DNA of 64,000 nt from Halodesulfovibrio sp. Lineage in GTDB: Bacteria > Desulfobacterota > Desulfovibrionia > Desulfovibrionales > Desulfovibrionaceae. Where the stretch lies: the NCBI RefSeq assembly GCF_025210605.1, contig NZ_JAOARI010000013.1, forward strand, positions 124,001-188,000, read 5' to 3'. Each line of letters begins with the position of its first letter. Position 1 is the first letter of the stretch. A program made the position numbers and the translations under genes. A model generated the notes under the pieces. It saw only the letters and a program-made list of their open reading frames with translations, was not told the origin of the DNA and did no database searches. This document shows, piece after piece, positions 23,804 to 32,095 of this stretch.

Positions 23804-25612
23804 TTAGCTATTAGCTAACAGTTCGAGTTGTTCATTAATTTTACTTGCTTTGCTTTGACGCTTCATATCGTACATTGAAGCATCAGCGGCTTTAAGCAAT
23901 TCTATGACAGTGCTTCCATCTTCTGGGTGCTGGCTTACCCCAGCGCTAGCAGATATATAGTGAACAGCGCCACTGAGTTGGATAGGCTCTTCAATTGCTT
24001 TAAGCATTGCGGCTGTTTTCTTTCTCAACATTTCTTTGTTATTAATGCCTTCCAAGATAACGATGAATTCATCACCACCCAATCGAGCTACAAAATCTGT
24101 ACGGCGGCAACCTTTGGCAAGACGCTGAGCAATAATTTCGAGTACCTTATCACCAGTATAGTGTCCGTGGTTATCGTTAATAGGTTTAAAGTTGTTGAGA
24201 TCCAAAAAAATGACAGCAAACGGCACGGAAGGCTGGGCATTGAGAAGAGTGGTAAGGTGATTCTCTAGTGCGTTTCTGTTGCTGATACCTGTCATGCTAT
24301 CGATAGAAGCACAGCGGGCTAGCTCCAGCTCAGATTGTTTTTTCTGTGTTATGTCAGAAACGATTGTTGCAATAGACTCAAGCTCACCATTATCATTAAA
24401 TTTTCCACTGGAACTAATTTTCATCCAACCATATGTGCCATCTTTTCGCACAAACTCGTACTCATAGCCGACAGCAGTTTTATTTTTCAAGATAAGACTA
24501 CGGTATTCTAAGCGCTGCTCTGGATAGCGCCAAAGCTGGTCTACGAATTTCACTTCATCTAAAAGTTGTGTTGGAGAATCATAGCCGCACATAGCCGCAA
24601 CAGCAGGATTCGCCTCGGTGAGTCGACCATCGCGTTGCACTGTGGTGATCCCTTCAGCTGCATTCCAGAAAATATTTTTGTAACGGTGAGTGGTATCGCG
24701 CAAATCTTGTTCAATCTTTTTGCGGTGCGAAATATCTGAAGCCACCCCAACTTCACCATAAATTTGTCCATCTTTCTCTTTAAGAGGGCGACGCTGGACT
24801 TCGAAGTGGTGCAGGTTGCCGTTCATTGTTGTTGTAAATTCTGCCTGATACGTTGCAGAATCAATCATGAGCAGGTTTGTAAAGTTTGCCTGAATGTCAT
24901 GTTCGTTAAGATCAGATGAAACTAAGAAAGAATATTTATTCGAAGAGTCGTCAGTTACGTTACCGAATGTTTCGGTAAATGCTTTGTTAGTAAAAAGACA
25001 TTGGTGGCTTTTGTCATTAACAAACACAGGAACGGGCAAAGCGTTGAGCACGTTTTGCAAGAAGAGGTATTGATCTTCAATTTTTTGATAAATGTTCATG
25101 TGCTTTGTAATGTTGATGAACATTGCTTCAACATCATCATTGGTATCTTTTTCTGCTGTAATAAGAATATTTAGTACAGTGTCGTTGATACTGCATGTCG
25201 CAGGATAGTTTTCGACACGACTATTTTTATCAAGTTTCTGGAGCAGCGTGTCTTTTGCATCTCCTAAGAGAACATCTTCAAGAAAAAGTTTCTTTGATGG
25301 ATCTGTAAGATTAAGAATAGTTGCAGTTGTTGCAGTGATGGGGATAAGTTCCCCCGTCTTGATATTAAAACGGATAGCGAGCACTGCACCACTTTTGTAA
25401 AGATTAGAACGGAAATGTGGGCTGAATCTTTTTCGGTTATCAAGCATACCCAAACTATTGCATACCCAGTTGTAGATAAACCGTGGTTTTCTACGGACAA
25501 GCACAAAGTACATACCTGTAACTATTGCACAGGTATACAGGAATAGTAAAAGAATACTAAGGGATGGAGATTGGGAATATAACATAGATTTATGTTCTAT
25601 ACTATCCGACAA
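23804..25612 (-). CDS. membrane-anchored PAS-PAS-GGDEF diguanylate cyclase
   Basis: The 602-residue protein should make cyclic di-GMP from GTP. A hydrophobic segment at about 17-40 (LSILLLFLYTCAIVTGMYFVLV) anchors it. Then come a loosely conserved sensory region, one PAS around 180-300 (FLQNVLNALPVPVFVNDK) ending in GEVGVASDISHRKKIEQDL, and a second PAS-PAC around 310-430 ending in ESIATIVSDITQKKQSELELA. The GGDEF domain at about 440-590 has the intact active motif RLGGDEF near residue 515. No EAL domain is present. It is convergent with qmoD and separated from ahbA by a terminator-like hairpin. Confidence 0.93.
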   Translation of the reverse strand: MSDSIEHKSMLYSQSPSLSILLLFLYTCAIVTGMYFVLVRRKPRFIYNWVCNSLGMLDNRKRFSPHFRSNLYKSGAVLAIRFNIKTGELIPITATTATILNLTDPSKKLFLEDVLLGDAKDTLLQKLDKNSRVENYPATCSINDTVLNILITAEKDTNDDVEAMFINITKHMNIYQKIEDQYLFLQNVLNALPVPVFVNDKSHQCLFTNKAFTETFGNVTDDSSNKYSFLVSSDLNEHDIQANFTNLLMIDSATYQAEFTTTMNGNLHHFEVQRRPLKEKDGQIYGEVGVASDISHRKKIEQDLRDTTHRYKNIFWNAAEGITTVQRDGRLTEANPAVAAMCGYDSPTQLLDEVKFVDQLWRYPEQRLEYRSLILKNKTAVGYEYEFVRKDGTYGWMKISSSGKFNDNGELESIATIVSDITQKKQSELELARCASIDSMTGISNRNALENHLTTLLNAQPSVPFAVIFLDLNNFKPINDNHGHYTGDKVLEIIAQRLAKGCRRTDFVARLGGDEFIVILEGINNKEMLRKKTAAMLKAIEEPIQLSGAVHYISASAGVSQHPEDGSTVIELLKAADASMYDMKRQSKASKINEQLELLANS

Positions 25613-25624
25613 AAAATAAGTAAA

Positions 25625-25659
25625 TGGCGCAACTACTTAATCTTTTCGTAGTTGCGCCA
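25625..25659 (-). terminator. 12-bp hairpin after ahbA
   Basis: TGGCGCAACTAC and GTAGTTGCGCCA pair perfectly around an 11-base loop, between the ahbA stop and the GGDEF start. In the minus direction only TTTAC follows, so it is a weak or nonstandard terminator. Confidence 0.7.
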
Positions 25660-25697
25660 CATATACTATAGATGAAAGAAAAAGAAACCGATTATTC

Positions 25698-26174
25698 TTA
25701 TTTATCAACCAGATTGAAGTCTACTTTAATTTTATAAAGAGCGGTTGCTGGAAGATTAAGAATTTCTATGCCGGTTTTTTCTGTAATACCATTTAGCGTG
25801 TCTACCACCGCATCCCAATTTGGACCAATGAATGTGAACCAGATATTGAATTCGTGGTCGCGCAAGTAGTTATGTGTCACTCCTGCGTGGGAATTAACTT
25901 CGGCAACGAACTCTTCGACTTTTTCTTCAGGAACTTTAGCAGCGCATAATGTAGAGCGCCAGCCAAGTCCTTTTGAGTTAAAGTTTGCACCAAGTCGTCT
26001 GATAATTTTACGCTCTTTTAAGGAGCGAACGGTAGCAAGTGCTTCAGCTTCTGTCAGTCCAACCTGCTCGCCGATAACCTCGTACGGGCGTGGAGCAATC
26101 GGAAAACCGGATTGAATAATTGTCAGAACTTTACGGTCAGTGCTGCTTAATGCAGATTCCAGTTGTTTATCCAT
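25698..26174 (-). CDS. ahbA: siroheme decarboxylase subunit (AhbA/AhbB, Lrp/AsnC-like fold)
   Basis: AhbA and AhbB together decarboxylate siroheme to 12,18-didecarboxysiroheme in the alternative heme pathway of sulfate reducers and archaea. The 158 residues show an Lrp-like winged helix (STDRKVLTIIQSGFPIAPRPY, GLTEAEALATVRSLKERKIIRRLGANF) and a ferredoxin-like domain with VTHNYLRDHEFNIWFTFIG. The family is clear. Assignment to the alpha rather than the beta subunit is my best judgement. The partner subunit is not in this window. It follows ahbD by 33 bases and ends the hemB-ahbD-ahbA run. Confidence 0.85.
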   Translation of the reverse strand: MDKQLESALSSTDRKVLTIIQSGFPIAPRPYEVIGEQVGLTEAEALATVRSLKERKIIRRLGANFNSKGLGWRSTLCAAKVPEEKVEEFVAEVNSHAGVTHNYLRDHEFNIWFTFIGPNWDAVVDTLNGITEKTGIEILNLPATALYKIKVDFNLVDK

Positions 26175-26207
26175 TTCGACCTCGATGGTGTGGCGTTACA
26201 GGCTGTG

Positions 26208-27527
26208 TTATTTTTGACGGCGCGGAGTGTAGCTGCACAGTGGCTCTTCCGCCATATGTGAGCCTTTCATGGAATATCCACGTGCTCGGCAGCCGCCGCA
26301 TACATTGTGGTATTCGCAGACACCGCATTTTCCGTCGTATTCTTCTTTGGTTCGGAACTGACGGAAGTGTTCAGATTTGCGCCAGATTTCTGGGAATGGT
26401 GTCTCTTTAATCTGTCCACAGTCCAGCTCTAAGTAGCCGCATGGCTGAACTTGTCCTGTGTGTGAGATAAAGCAAAAACCGGTACCGCCAAGGCAACCGC
26501 GGGTGAAGGCATCCATACCGAAGTTTTCAGCATTGACTGCAAGTCCTTCTTCTTTCGCACGCTGGCGCATAATGCGGTAGTAATGCGGTGCACATGTTGC
26601 TTTAAGGTGCATGTTAGTTGTTTTGCGGAAATCATAGAACCAGTTGAGCACTTCTTCGTACTCTTCAGCGGTAATAACTTCTGCGCCCATTTGTGCTGCG
26701 CGTCCGGTAGGGACAAGCAGGAAAATGTGCCATGCAACAGCTCCAAGTTCTTCACACAAATTAAAAATTTGTTTGAAGTACGGCAGGTTTTGACGGGTAA
26801 CAGTGGTGTTAATCTGGAACTCAATGCCTGCCTCTTTGAGGAACTCAATACCACGAAGAGACATGTCAAAAGCACCTTCGACACCACGGAAATCATCATG
26901 AAACTCTGCACTTGGGCCGTCAATGGAAATAGAACAGCGTTGCACGCCGGACTCTTTCATTTTTTGCGCGGTTTCTGGAGTAATCAGTGTTCCGTTAGGA
27001 GACATAACACAACGCAGACCCTTTTCTGTCGCATAGGCGACAAGTTCGTATACGTCAGGGCGCATCATAGGGTCGCCACCTGTGAAGATGATGATAGGAT
27101 TCCCTACATCAGGAAATGTATCGATCAGTGCTTTTGCTTCATCAGTATCCAGCTCTCCTGGATATGGCTCTTCATGTGCTTCAGCACGGCAGTGTTTGCA
27201 CGCAAGGTTACAGGAGCGGGTTACTTCCCACGCAATGAGTTTGCAGGATGGTGAACCGTCTTCCAGAGTGCGAGCCATAGAGCCGGAAAGACCGCTGGCA
27301 TGAGGATGCCCCGCTGGCATTTTTCCACCGGGATGTCCGGCAGGCATAGGGTGACCTGCTGGCATTTGCGGATGTCCTTCCGGTTTGGCAGGGCGGTTCT
27401 GTGGTGGCAGCCCTGTGTCAAGAATTGCTTCTTTATGAGCATGCTTATGATCGAGCGGTGCTTTTTCAGCAATGCGCCCAATATCTTTTGAAGCGCAACC
27501 GCAAAGGGATTCTTTTTTATTAGACAT
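26208..27527 (-). CDS. ahbD: radical SAM heme synthase AhbD (Fe-coproporphyrin III decarboxylase)
   Basis: AhbD oxidatively decarboxylates two propionates of Fe-coproporphyrin III to give heme. The radical SAM cluster is C106-C110-C113 (SCNLACKHC), followed by IIFTGGDPMMRPD. The C-terminal SPASM/twitch region has GCLGGTGFCFISHTGQVQPC and CGVCEYHNVCGGCRAR. The ATG at 27527 lies one base after the hemB stop. A longer frame from 27566 inside hemB was rejected. Odd feature: residues 50-77 repeat MPAGHP-like units rich in His, Pro and Gly, just after a His-rich stretch (DHKHAHKE), a possible metal- or heme-binding extension. Confidence 0.93.
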   Translation of the reverse strand: MSNKKESLCGCASKDIGRIAEKAPLDHKHAHKEAILDTGLPPQNRPAKPEGHPQMPAGHPMPAGHPGGKMPAGHPHASGLSGSMARTLEDGSPSCKLIAWEVTRSCNLACKHCRAEAHEEPYPGELDTDEAKALIDTFPDVGNPIIIFTGGDPMMRPDVYELVAYATEKGLRCVMSPNGTLITPETAQKMKESGVQRCSISIDGPSAEFHDDFRGVEGAFDMSLRGIEFLKEAGIEFQINTTVTRQNLPYFKQIFNLCEELGAVAWHIFLLVPTGRAAQMGAEVITAEEYEEVLNWFYDFRKTTNMHLKATCAPHYYRIMRQRAKEEGLAVNAENFGMDAFTRGCLGGTGFCFISHTGQVQPCGYLELDCGQIKETPFPEIWRKSEHFRQFRTKEEYDGKCGVCEYHNVCGGCRARGYSMKGSHMAEEPLCSYTPRRQK

Positions 27528-27528
27528 A

Positions 27529-28521
27529 CTATTGTACCAACCCGCGTTTAATAAGGTCTTCAGCAAAATATGTGATGATTAGGTCAGCTCCTGCACGTTT
27601 GATGGCAAGGAGTGATTCCATGGTAACAGCATCAAGATCAATCCAATCATTTTGCGCTCCTGCCATAATCATAGAGTACTCTCCGCTTACTTGATACGCC
27701 GCCATCGGCTGGTCGAAACGGTCACGCAGCATGCGAATAATATCAAGATATGGACCTGCCGGTTTTACCATGAGGAAATCGGCTTCTTCCAAAACGTCTG
27801 CTGTTGCTTCGCGCAGTGCTTCGCGACTGTTTGCAGGGTCCATTTGATAGCTTTTGCGGTCGCCGCTTTGAGGGGTAGATTCTGCTGCATCGCGGAATGG
27901 ACCATAAAATGCGGATGCATACTTAACAGCGTATGACATGATTGGCAGGTTAACAAAACCTTCTGCATCCAGAGCTTCGCGTAACGCTTGAATGCGACCA
28001 TCCATCATATCTGAAGGAGCAACAATATCAGCACCTGCTTTTGCATGAGAAACTGCAACTTTTTGAAGAAGAGCAAGTGTAGAATCGTTTGCTACGGTCA
28101 CATCATCTTCAACGTGCTGAAGAATACCACAATGCCCATGGTCTGTGTATTCACAAAGGCAGACATCAGTCACTACAACAAGCTGCGGATGACGAGCTTT
28201 TGCAAGGCGTACTGCTTGCTGTACAATCCCGTCTTCTGCATATCCTTCGGTGCCTGTAGCATCTTTGCATTTAGGAATGCCGAATAAGATGATGGCGCGC
28301 AGCCCTGCTTCTACAGCTTCTGCAAGCTGCTTTTCAAATTCATTCAAGGACAGCTGAAATTGTCCGGGCATGGAAGGAATTTCTTTGCGGAAACTGGTAT
28401 CGTCAGTATCTACAACGAAATATGGCATGATAAGGTCTTGTGCTGTTACACTATGTTCACTCACAAGTGCGCGTAAGGCTGCTGTGCTACGAAGACGTCG
28501 TCCTCTAAAGAAGTCCGCCAT
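27529..28521 (-). CDS. hemB: delta-aminolevulinic acid dehydratase (porphobilinogen synthase)
   Basis: HemB joins two 5-aminolevulinates into porphobilinogen, the common start of siroheme and heme synthesis. The 330 residues contain the Schiff-base lysines in AVKYASAFYGPFR and FLMVKPAGPYLD, and the cysteine triad in TDVCLCEYTDHGHCG, which marks the zinc-binding type. Signature ALREALDAEGF and QVSGEYSMI are present. It is the first gene of hemB-ahbD-ahbA. Placing it beside ahb genes fits heme being made through siroheme here. Confidence 0.97.
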   Translation of the reverse strand: MADFFRGRRLRSTAALRALVSEHSVTAQDLIMPYFVVDTDDTSFRKEIPSMPGQFQLSLNEFEKQLAEAVEAGLRAIILFGIPKCKDATGTEGYAEDGIVQQAVRLAKARHPQLVVVTDVCLCEYTDHGHCGILQHVEDDVTVANDSTLALLQKVAVSHAKAGADIVAPSDMMDGRIQALREALDAEGFVNLPIMSYAVKYASAFYGPFRDAAESTPQSGDRKSYQMDPANSREALREATADVLEEADFLMVKPAGPYLDIIRMLRDRFDQPMAAYQVSGEYSMIMAGAQNDWIDLDAVTMESLLAIKRAGADLIITYFAEDLIKRGLVQ

Positions 28522-28640
28522 TGTATCCTCCTGATCTTTGGAGATCGGTTCATTGTATGTTTCAGTATGATGAGTAGAAGTGAAAAGAACCGGTGCACTG
28601 TTGCAACCGTGCAGGGGTTCGGTGCTGAAACAGTATGTAT

Positions 28641-28680
28641 AAAAGGGCTCCCGCTCTTCCAGAGCGGAACAGCGGGAGCC
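28641..28680 (-). terminator. terminator after ahbC
   Basis: GGCTCCCGCT and AGCGGGAGCC form a perfect 10-bp stem with an inner CGCTC/GAGCG possibility. In the minus direction it ends in CUUUU. It separates ahbC from hemB. Confidence 0.88.
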
Positions 28681-28710
28681 GATAGAATCATAATTTAGCA
28701 GTAGGGGCTG

Positions 28711-29898
28711 TTACTCAGGACGAATTTCGTCGTCGGTGAGGTAACATGCCGGATCCTGTGCCCACTCGTCGCCGTATACAGCTTCTGCACGAGCACGGAA
28801 GTTACCGCCACAGATGTTGAGGAAGCGACATTTTGCACAGCGACCGCCAACATACTGTTTTTTATCTTTCATTTTAGCAAGCAGTTCGATATTCGCATCG
28901 TCCCAGATTTGGGAGAAAGGACGTTCAAGAACGTTACCGAATACTTTTTCTCTCCAGAACTGGTCTGGGTGAACGCTGCCATCCCAGCTGATACAACCGA
29001 TACCGCGACCGGAGCTGTTGCCTTCGTTGAACTGAAGCAGTTCAAATACTTCTTTTGCACGCTCTGGGTCTTCACGCAGCATACGCATCCACACGTATGG
29101 ACCGTCTGCATGGTTGTCTACAGTCAGAACTTCTTTTGGATGACCTGCATCGTGAAGTTTTTTGGTTTCATCCATGATGAGATCAACAACGTCACGAGTT
29201 GCCTGATGATCGAGATCTTCTTTAATGATTTCGGAACCGCGACCGGAGTATACGAGGTGATACAGACAGATGCGCGGGATTTCCATATCTTTAAGAAGCT
29301 GGAAAACTTTTGGAATTTCAGGAGCGTTCTGTTTGTTGATTGTAAGACGAAGACCTACTTTAAGACCTTCTGCTTTACAGTTCTCAATACCTTCGAGTGC
29401 TTTTTTAAATGCATTTGGAACGCCGCGGAATTTGTTGTGTACTTCTTCCATGCCGTCAAGTGAAATACCTACGTAGGAAAGACCAACTTCTTTAAGTTCG
29501 CGGGCTTTTTCTTTGGTAATAAGTGTTCCGTTGGTAGAAATAACAGCACGCATACCTTTGTCGGTTGCATGTTTAGCCAGTTCTACAAGGTCCTTACGAA
29601 CGAGTGGCTCGCCACCGGAGAAAAGCATAACTGGTGCGCCGTACTGAGCAAGATCGTCAATGATCTCTTTACCTTTTTCTGTGCTGATGAGGTCTTTATG
29701 CTTATCTGGATCGATAGCATGTGCGTAACAGTGAACACATTTAAGGTTACAGCGCTGGGTCATATTCCATACGACAACAGGCTTTTTATCTTTTGAAAAC
29801 TGCAGCAGGTGCGAAGGAAGTTTGCCAGACTCCCTGCCGTAACGCAGTGCGTCGGAAGGTTCTACCTGACCACAGTAAAGTTTTGAAATGCCTATCAT
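28711..29898 (-). CDS. ahbC: 12,18-didecarboxysiroheme deacetylase AhbC (radical SAM)
   Basis: AhbC removes the two acetate side chains of didecarboxysiroheme to give Fe-coproporphyrin III, the substrate of AhbD. The 395 residues start MIGISKLYCGQVEPSDALRYGR, typical of AhbC. The radical SAM cluster is C50-C54-C57 (RCNLKCVHC), then VMLFSGGEPLVRKDL, and a SPASM-like C-terminus GIGCISWDGSVHPDQFW and CAKCRFLNICGGNFRARAEA. AAGGAG is seven bases before the ATG. It has its own terminator and a structured, repeat-bearing upstream region, so it is probably transcribed apart from hemB-ahbD-ahbA. Confidence 0.94.
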   Translation of the reverse strand: MIGISKLYCGQVEPSDALRYGRESGKLPSHLLQFSKDKKPVVVWNMTQRCNLKCVHCYAHAIDPDKHKDLISTEKGKEIIDDLAQYGAPVMLFSGGEPLVRKDLVELAKHATDKGMRAVISTNGTLITKEKARELKEVGLSYVGISLDGMEEVHNKFRGVPNAFKKALEGIENCKAEGLKVGLRLTINKQNAPEIPKVFQLLKDMEIPRICLYHLVYSGRGSEIIKEDLDHQATRDVVDLIMDETKKLHDAGHPKEVLTVDNHADGPYVWMRMLREDPERAKEVFELLQFNEGNSSGRGIGCISWDGSVHPDQFWREKVFGNVLERPFSQIWDDANIELLAKMKDKKQYVGGRCAKCRFLNICGGNFRARAEAVYGDEWAQDPACYLTDDEIRPE

Positions 29899-30345
29899 TG
29901 TAACTCCTTATAATATGAAAAGGCGTAAAGCCATCTGACCCGATGAGGGACTGTAGTAGTCCCGATAATAAATAAAAAAAGAAAATATCCTTTTTTTACA
30001 CAACGTCTATGTAATTAGCTGGCGCGCAGAACGAACAACGTACGAACAACGCAGCTTTTCCTTACCAAACTACCTTGTACAGCGCAAAGAATTTCCTGAA
30101 TCGTGAATGGAATCAAATTTTTTGTGTGATTTAGTACCACTAACATTGGGAAGGCAGTCTTTGCATTCATACACATATAACGGTAATGGTAGCTTTGTGC
30201 CGTGCAGCGTGATTTCTTCTTGGGTTTGATTTTCTAACTAGTAATTTAGTAGTAATCATTACTGGTATGTCCAGTTATATACCGCATAATTCTACTATGT
30301 CCAGCATGCTCTGCGTTTAATTTTTACAACGAATAGTAATAAAAT
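29899..30345. promoter_or_regulatory. divergent intergenic region between ahbC and the Yip1 cluster
   Basis: This 447-base gene-free stretch must carry the promoters of both divergent units. It holds a small hairpin at 29947-29963 (GGGACT/AGTCCC, five-base loop) in the ahbC leader and a tandem repeat at 30031-30051. No convincing promoter boxes were picked. Confidence 0.6.
30031..30051. repeat. tandem repeat of ACGAACAACG
   Basis: Two exact copies of ACGAACAACG start 11 bases apart, one helical turn, in the ahbC upstream region. It could be a regulator site read on one DNA face. Unproven. Confidence 0.6.
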
Positions 30346-30894
30346 ATGCCAGTTACACTTCTTGAGCCGTATTTGCGACCAACAAAGTTTTTTTCTGCAC
30401 AGCATTCATCACGCTCCCTGCTAGGCAATCTGCTTTTTGCTGTTACAGTATTTGCCAGTATTCCTTTTCTTCGGATTGGGCTAGGAAATATTGTGGGGAT
30501 GCTGGGTGAAAGATATTTTGATCCTCATGTTGTTATTTTTGCCTTTTCATTGTGGCAGACCCCGTTGGCTGCTGCGCAACAGCAGGTAATGCTTGTACCG
30601 TTTTATGCTATTGGTTTACTATTGTTCGGTATATGGTTGCATGGTCTACTATGGCTTGCAGGGGGTAAAAAAGCTTCTTTTACTGCAACAATGCAATGTG
30701 TATGCTATGCTGCACCATGCTTTTGCTTAACAATTTTCCCATATTCAGGAACACTGACAGCAGAAGTGTATTTTTCTATTTTTCTTGCATACAGTCTGCG
30801 TGCGACGCATGATACCCGATGGAGCCGAGTGTTACCCGCGGTTGCGTTGAGTTTTCCGGTGGTTTTTATCGTAGGCAACCTGCTCTTTCCCTAA
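30346..30894 (+). CDS. Yip1-like membrane protein
   Basis: This 182-residue protein has about four to five hydrophobic segments and the look of a Yip1-domain protein: LLEPYLRPTKFFSA at the start, FYAIGLLLFGIWLHGLLWLAGGK, then CVCYAAPCFCLTIFP and FFLAYSLRATH-type SIFLAYSLRATHDTRW near the end. That Leu/Tyr-Arg-Ala-Thr-His-x-Thr-x-x-Ser/Arg end is shared with the next two genes. It lacks the zinc ribbon of its neighbours. Function unknown. It is the first of a five-gene plus-strand group. Confidence 0.72.
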   Translation: MPVTLLEPYLRPTKFFSAQHSSRSLLGNLLFAVTVFASIPFLRIGLGNIVGMLGERYFDPHVVIFAFSLWQTPLAAAQQQVMLVPFYAIGLLLFGIWLHGLLWLAGGKKASFTATMQCVCYAAPCFCLTIFPYSGTLTAEVYFSIFLAYSLRATHDTRWSRVLPAVALSFPVVFIVGNLLFP

Positions 30895-31005
30895 GGTCAT
30901 AATTTGTATATTGCATTGATGCAGGTCACACACAGTGAAAATTTGTAGTACTCTGGAAGCTGGTACGTACCGTTCCGGAGATAGCGTTATATATAAGGAT
31001 AGAAT

Positions 31006-32004
31006 ATGGAAATCCGTTGTCCAGAGTGCGGCTATACTCGTAAAATAAATCCAGATTCAGTTTCTCCAGAGTTGACTGTAGCCACCTGTCCTAAATGTAG
31101 TTCTAAGTTTCGCTTTCGCCCTTCAGAAGACAGCATTTCATCACAGGAACCGGAAAGCGAACAGCTTGAGATAGCAAATTCTGATATGGCACAGGAACAA
31201 AATTCTGTTGAAAAGACTGATGAGCAGAGTCGCCCTGTGCGTCCTGAGGATCTTTATCCTCCTTCTGTTCATGCCGAAAACGGTTCGACTTCTGAGCAAA
31301 GAGACTTTTCAAGCAAGAAGTTGGATGATTTTGAGGATGAGCAGCGCGAGGAGTTTACTGACGATCCTTTGCGCATGGTATATTCCGACGGTAAACCCTT
31401 AGATGGTATGCCTTCAGATGTCCCATGGGCAGAAGTAAAAGAACTCGGCTTTTTCCCTGCGATAGCAGCAACAATCAAAGGCGTATTTTTTAAGCCGACG
31501 CTATTTTTTGAAATTATGAACAAGAGCGGAAAGTTTTCGATTCCGTTCAGTTACTTTATTCTTATCTCGCTTACAGCTGTGCTGGTAGAAACGGTGTGGC
31601 AGGGCATTTTCGGTAACCCGCTCCTTCCTGCTGAAGGTCAGGCTATGGGCATTGAGGAATTATTTTCCGTCATGTTCATCAGTCCGCTGATTCTTGTTGT
31701 CTATTTATACACAACAGCCTTGGTATTGCATGTTGCATTAAAACTGACAGGGGCGGCGAAAAAACCTATAGGCGTTACACTGAGGGTTCTTTGCTATGCC
31801 TCAACTGCTGATTTGTGTTCGATAGTTCCGGTGGTTGGACCGTTGATCGGGGGCATAATGAAGCTGGTGATTATAGTAAAAGGACTTAAGACCGCGCATA
31901 ACACTACGTATTCACGAGTAATTCCACCCGTGGGTATTTTGGTTCTTGTTATTCTTTCGGTAGTGGTTCATACATTACAATCTTTAGGGACTTTTGCATT
32001 TTAA
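31006..32004 (+). CDS. zinc-ribbon / Yip1-domain membrane protein
   Basis: The 332 residues begin with an MJ0042-type zinc ribbon: Cys5, Cys8, Cys28, Cys31 (RCPECG ... TCPKC) and then SKFRFRPS. A charged linker (about 40-140) leads to a Yip1-like membrane domain (about 150-330) with FFKPTLFFEIMNKSGKFSIPF, several helices, VLCYASTADLCSIVPVVGPLIGG and ending KGLKTAHNTTYSRV. No enzyme motif is visible. The zinc ribbon spacing is identical to the next gene, so the two are paralogues. Promoter not identified. Function unknown. Confidence 0.75.
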   Translation: MEIRCPECGYTRKINPDSVSPELTVATCPKCSSKFRFRPSEDSISSQEPESEQLEIANSDMAQEQNSVEKTDEQSRPVRPEDLYPPSVHAENGSTSEQRDFSSKKLDDFEDEQREEFTDDPLRMVYSDGKPLDGMPSDVPWAEVKELGFFPAIAATIKGVFFKPTLFFEIMNKSGKFSIPFSYFILISLTAVLVETVWQGIFGNPLLPAEGQAMGIEELFSVMFISPLILVVYLYTTALVLHVALKLTGAAKKPIGVTLRVLCYASTADLCSIVPVVGPLIGGIMKLVIIVKGLKTAHNTTYSRVIPPVGILVLVILSVVVHTLQSLGTFAF

Positions 32005-32095
32005 GTATGCAGTGCGCAGCCCTCAGCACCAGTATTTACCGCCGTTTTATGTACATATACAGCGCGAGAAGTTTCGATTTTAAGAGGATTGGTTC

